Part shown: piece after piece, positions 61,572 to 64,000 of the stretch
How the letters are laid out: each line of letters begins with the position of its first letter
Numbering within the stretch: position 1 is the first letter of the stretch
Source of the DNA: Thermobaculum terrenum ATCC BAA-798
GTDB lineage: Bacteria; Chloroflexota; Chloroflexia; Thermobaculales; Thermobaculaceae
NCBI RefSeq assembly: GCF_000025005.1
Contig: NC_013525.1
Coordinates: forward strand, 124,001 to 188,000
Direction of reading: 5' to 3'
DNA length: 64,000 bases
Program-made: the position numbers and the translations under genes
The notes under the pieces: model-generated
Seen by the model: only the letters and a program-made list of their open reading frames with translations
The model's database searches: none
Told to the model about the DNA's origin: nothing

Positions 61572-62165
61572 TTACATCTGAGGAGTAGTGAACTCGCCAG
61601 CTGACTGTGCTCTAGCCTCGTGTATACCTTCCTGCACTTCTTCTATGAGCTTGGCGCAGAAGGCCGGTAGGTCATTAGGATTCCGGCTGGTAATAATACC
61701 CTGATCGACAACCACTTCTTGGTCAACCCAATTACCACCAGCGTTCTTTATATCGGTCTTCAAGCTAGGATAAGACGTGAGCGTCCTTCCACGAACTACA
61801 TCGGCCTCAACTAGGGTCCAAGGACCATGGCATATAGCTGCTACAGGCTTTCCGGATTCTACGAACTCCCGCACAAGCCTTACAGCATCCTGGTTCATGC
61901 GAAGTTTATCGGGATTTGCCACCCCACCCGGCAGCACGAGAGCATCGTATTCGCTAGCTGAGACCTGATCCACAGTTTTATCTACCTTGAATGTATCGGC
62001 CTTATCCATACCGTTGACACCCTGGATTTCGCCCGACTTGATAGATATAAGATGAGCCTCTGCGCCCTCTTGGGTAACAGCCTTCCAGGGTTCAGTCAGC
62101 TCTACTTGCTCGACACCATCAGTAGCAAGAAATGCAATCTTCTTCCCTTCGAGTTTGCCAGCCAT
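61572..62165 (-). CDS. DJ-1/PfpI family protein
   Basis: A 197-residue class I glutamine-amidotransferase-like protein of the PfpI/YfkM type. The nucleophile elbow AAICHGPWTLVEA holds the reactive Cys and the adjacent His, and ITSRNPNDLPAFCAKLIEE is the typical C-terminal segment. Members have been described as deglycases, proteases or stress proteins, and the activity of this one is not established. GGAGGT lies six bases before the ATG. It is monocistronic, with a terminator. Confidence 0.93.
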   Translation of the reverse strand: MAGKLEGKKIAFLATDGVEQVELTEPWKAVTQEGAEAHLISIKSGEIQGVNGMDKADTFKVDKTVDQVSASEYDALVLPGGVANPDKLRMNQDAVRLVREFVESGKPVAAICHGPWTLVEADVVRGRTLTSYPSLKTDIKNAGGNWVDQEVVVDQGIITSRNPNDLPAFCAKLIEEVQEGIHEARAQSAGEFTTPQM

Positions 62166-62230
62166 TCAGAAACCTCCTTCCAAACTGCAACCTTGACGCT
62201 AGCTAAGCTCGCAACTCTTATGCCAGCAGT

Positions 62231-63817
62231 CTAGGAAATCTCTGAAGTAGTCAATTCAACTCTCGGGAATATGGGCTTGGGCTCTCCAACAAGAGTACCG
62301 GGTTGCAGTCCTCCCCAGGCAGCTACATCAGGCCACTTAGTTTGAGAATCTGCCCCGATGCCTAGCTGCTCAAGGATCTTACTTGAAGTCAAAGGTAGAA
62401 ACGGAGACAGATGCACAGCTATCACTCTCAAGCTTTCAGCCAAAGAATAGAGCACAGTATCTAGACGCGATGAAGCCGCACCGTCACCATTCTTCTCCTG
62501 CCGAGCAAGTAGCCAGGGCGCGCTCTCCTCTACATACCTATTAGCTCTAGTCACCAAGTCCCATATGGCAGTTATGGCTGCCCTTAGGTCAAATTCGTCC
62601 AGATACTTATAAATCTTTTCAGGGATGCCCTCAGCTATCTGCCTGAGATCTTGCTCTAGATCGGTGCTGTCGGATGGAGATGGCACCTTACCCTCCCTAT
62701 ATCGCCTGATCATGCTAACTGTTCTGTTAAGGAGGTTGCCTAGGTCATTAGCTAAATCGGCGTTATAACGCGTTACTAGTCGATCCCAAGTGAAATCCGT
62801 GTCTTCCGTTCGAGACACTTCCCTCACGAACCAATAGCGCAGAGCATCGGTACCGAATCTTTCAACGATACTAATAGGATCTATGACGTTTCCAAGAGAT
62901 TTGCTAATCTTCTGACCGTTAATGGTGAGATATTCATGCACATAGATCGTAGTGGGCAGGGGTTCACCCGCCGAGAGCAGCATAGCAGGCCAATAGACAG
63001 CGTGGAATCGAAGTATGCCCTTGCCTATCACATGAGTTCTATGTGGATTCTCGAGCCAGTATCTCCGATAAAGCTCTCCATCGTAGGCATAATCTAGTGC
63101 GGTGATATAGTTGCCAAGAGCATCGAACCAGACATACATTACCTGATCTGGATCATCCGGCACCGGTATACCCCACCCTCTGGCTCTGCTACTAGCTCTA
63201 GATATACTGAAGTCCTCGAGCCCGCGTCTAATAAAGCTAAGCACCTCATTACGTCTCGTCTCGGGCAGAATACGCAATTCGCCAGACTCAATTATTGATA
63301 TAAGGCGATCGGTGTATTTTGAAAGACGGAAGAAATAGTTCTCTTCCTCAACCAGTTCTGGACGCGTGAGGTGTTCCGGGCACAAGCCGTTGACCAGCTC
63401 CTCTTCCGAGTAGAACTGCTCACAACCAACACAATATAGTCCTTTATAAACCCTCTTGTATATATCCCCTGATCGCTGACACGCACGCCACAGCTTCTGC
63501 ACTCCATCTATATGTCTCTTTTCACCAGACGTCCTTATGAAGTCATCGAAGGACACAGCCAGGGGTTCTCTTAGCGCCTTAAACAACTCCGCATTGCGGT
63601 CAACTAACTCCTTAGTAGAAATCCCCTCTGCCTCCGCAGCCTGTACATTCTTGAGGGCGTTGTCATCAGTACCTGTAAGAAAGCGCGTGTCATCCCCTAT
63701 CAACCTGTGGTATCTAGCAAGAACGTCGGTCTGTACCAGTTCAAGAGCAAATCCGATATGAGGCTTGGCGTTTACGTACGGTATAGCCGTTGTAATGTAA
63801 TACCGAGAACCGCTCAC
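62231..63817 (-). CDS. metG: methionyl-tRNA synthetase
   Basis: A 528-residue class I synthetase. YVNAKPHIGFALE carries the HIGH-type motif, GQKISKSLGN the KMSKS loop, and a CVGCEQFY knuckle with a following CPEH a zinc site. There is no C-terminal dimerisation domain, as in compact MetRS. I chose the GTG at 63817, six bases after GGAGGT; the ATG at 63835 overlaps that site. The gene is preceded by a T-box leader that controls it. Confidence 0.95.
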   Translation of the reverse strand: MSGSRYYITTAIPYVNAKPHIGFALELVQTDVLARYHRLIGDDTRFLTGTDDNALKNVQAAEAEGISTKELVDRNAELFKALREPLAVSFDDFIRTSGEKRHIDGVQKLWRACQRSGDIYKRVYKGLYCVGCEQFYSEEELVNGLCPEHLTRPELVEEENYFFRLSKYTDRLISIIESGELRILPETRRNEVLSFIRRGLEDFSISRASSRARGWGIPVPDDPDQVMYVWFDALGNYITALDYAYDGELYRRYWLENPHRTHVIGKGILRFHAVYWPAMLLSAGEPLPTTIYVHEYLTINGQKISKSLGNVIDPISIVERFGTDALRYWFVREVSRTEDTDFTWDRLVTRYNADLANDLGNLLNRTVSMIRRYREGKVPSPSDSTDLEQDLRQIAEGIPEKIYKYLDEFDLRAAITAIWDLVTRANRYVEESAPWLLARQEKNGDGAASSRLDTVLYSLAESLRVIAVHLSPFLPLTSSKILEQLGIGADSQTKWPDVAAWGGLQPGTLVGEPKPIFPRVELTTSEIS

Positions 63818-64000
63818 CTCAACACCTCCATCCATTACTCCATTACTAAAATCAAAATGGCCCTCGCCCTAGGGACGAGGACCACTCGTGGTACCACCCT
63901 GGTTCTCCTGCAGCTTACACTGCAGGACTCTGAGGCCATCTAACTGGCCTACAACCCTATAACGCGGGCGAGACGTCAGCACCTACTCATAGCTGTCAAA
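63818..64000 (-). ncRNA. metG T-box leader (5' part beyond the window)
   Basis: The T-box AGGGTGGTACCACG lies at 63887-63900 on the minus strand, and a terminator hairpin lies at 63858-63884 (13-base stem with two G-U pairs, then TTTTGATTTT). A perfect 8-base TCCTGCAG/CTGCAGGA hairpin lies at 63907-63928, upstream of the T-box. The leader runs off the right edge, so stem I and the Met specifier cannot be confirmed. Confidence 0.88.

Noticed and set aside
63707-63943. 78-codon frame over the metG start and leader
   Set aside because: Overlaps the metG 5' end and the T-box; no ribosome site.
1-64000. CRISPR arrays, insertion sequences, prophage
   Set aside because: No regularly spaced repeats, transposase or integrase motifs, or phage genes were seen on reading both strands.

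Overview
The window is a gene-dense bacterial chromosome segment with no insertion sequence, integrase, CRISPR array or rRNA. Several traits point to a thermophilic, non-phototrophic Chloroflexota-like bacterium: T-box leaders, a PT-rich lipoprotein style, DUF3048, DUF6062, many ATA/AGA/CTA codons, and a cytoplasmic single-domain GH84 O-GlcNAcase. From memory, Thermobaculum terrenum is a Gram-positive-staining bacterium reported to carry such an O-GlcNAcase, so it or a close relative is a reasonable guess. This is inference; nothing in the sequence names the organism.

Layout. 1-2.3 kb: an alpha/beta hydrolase and the GH84 enzyme. 2.3-10.3 kb (minus strand): a sigma-factor-like/transmembrane/beta-propeller fusion, then a threonine operon thrS-GNAT-thrC-thrB. 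A strong promoter and a T-box leader with a Thr (ACC) specifier precede thrS, so threonyl-tRNA charging and the last steps of threonine synthesis probably share one switch. 10.3-23.5 kb: OsmC, a small helical protein, a sugar ABC importer without its ATPase diverging from a zinc alcohol dehydrogenase, DUF47-PiT phosphate uptake, a DUF3048 lipoprotein, gcvPA-moaD-moaE, an anchored protein, a PhnP-like hydrolase and a zinc-ribbon/TolB-propeller membrane protein.

23.8-28.2 kb is a GH4 glycosidase-PfkB-SIS isomerase-PfkB sugar operon. After a HIT protein, a small helical protein and a PucR/CdaR-type regulator, 30.3-40.9 kb is a large plus-strand cluster. It encodes phosphoheptose isomerases (two), GmhB, bifunctional HldE, three GT9 glycosyltransferases, two other glycosyltransferases, an SDR and a HddA-like kinase. 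Parts of both the ADP-heptose and the GDP-heptose routes are therefore present beside the transferases that would use them, which suggests a heptose-containing surface glycan.

41.1-45.6 kb is an isomerase, Gfo/Idh/MocA dehydrogenase, SDR and lipoprotein sugar-dehydrogenase operon. 46.2-51.5 kb is a glycolate oxidase operon (glcD-glcE-glcF) plus a glyoxylate-type aminotransferase, together converting glycolate to glycine. The rest holds a ROK kinase, a class-I-shaped tRNA with a UAA anticodon, shikimate kinase, Nudix, DUF1992, an antisense 54-residue membrane protein, a UbiA-type prenyltransferase, an RNA uracil methyltransferase, two tRNA-Glu genes, DUF6062, FtsH, a KaiC-like tandem ATPase with a CheY-like receiver, a PfpI protein, and metG behind a second T-box leader that runs off the right edge.

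Operons are tightly packed, with ATGA or GTGA junctions at many borders. Several transcription units end in near-perfect palindromes with loops of 0-2 bases.
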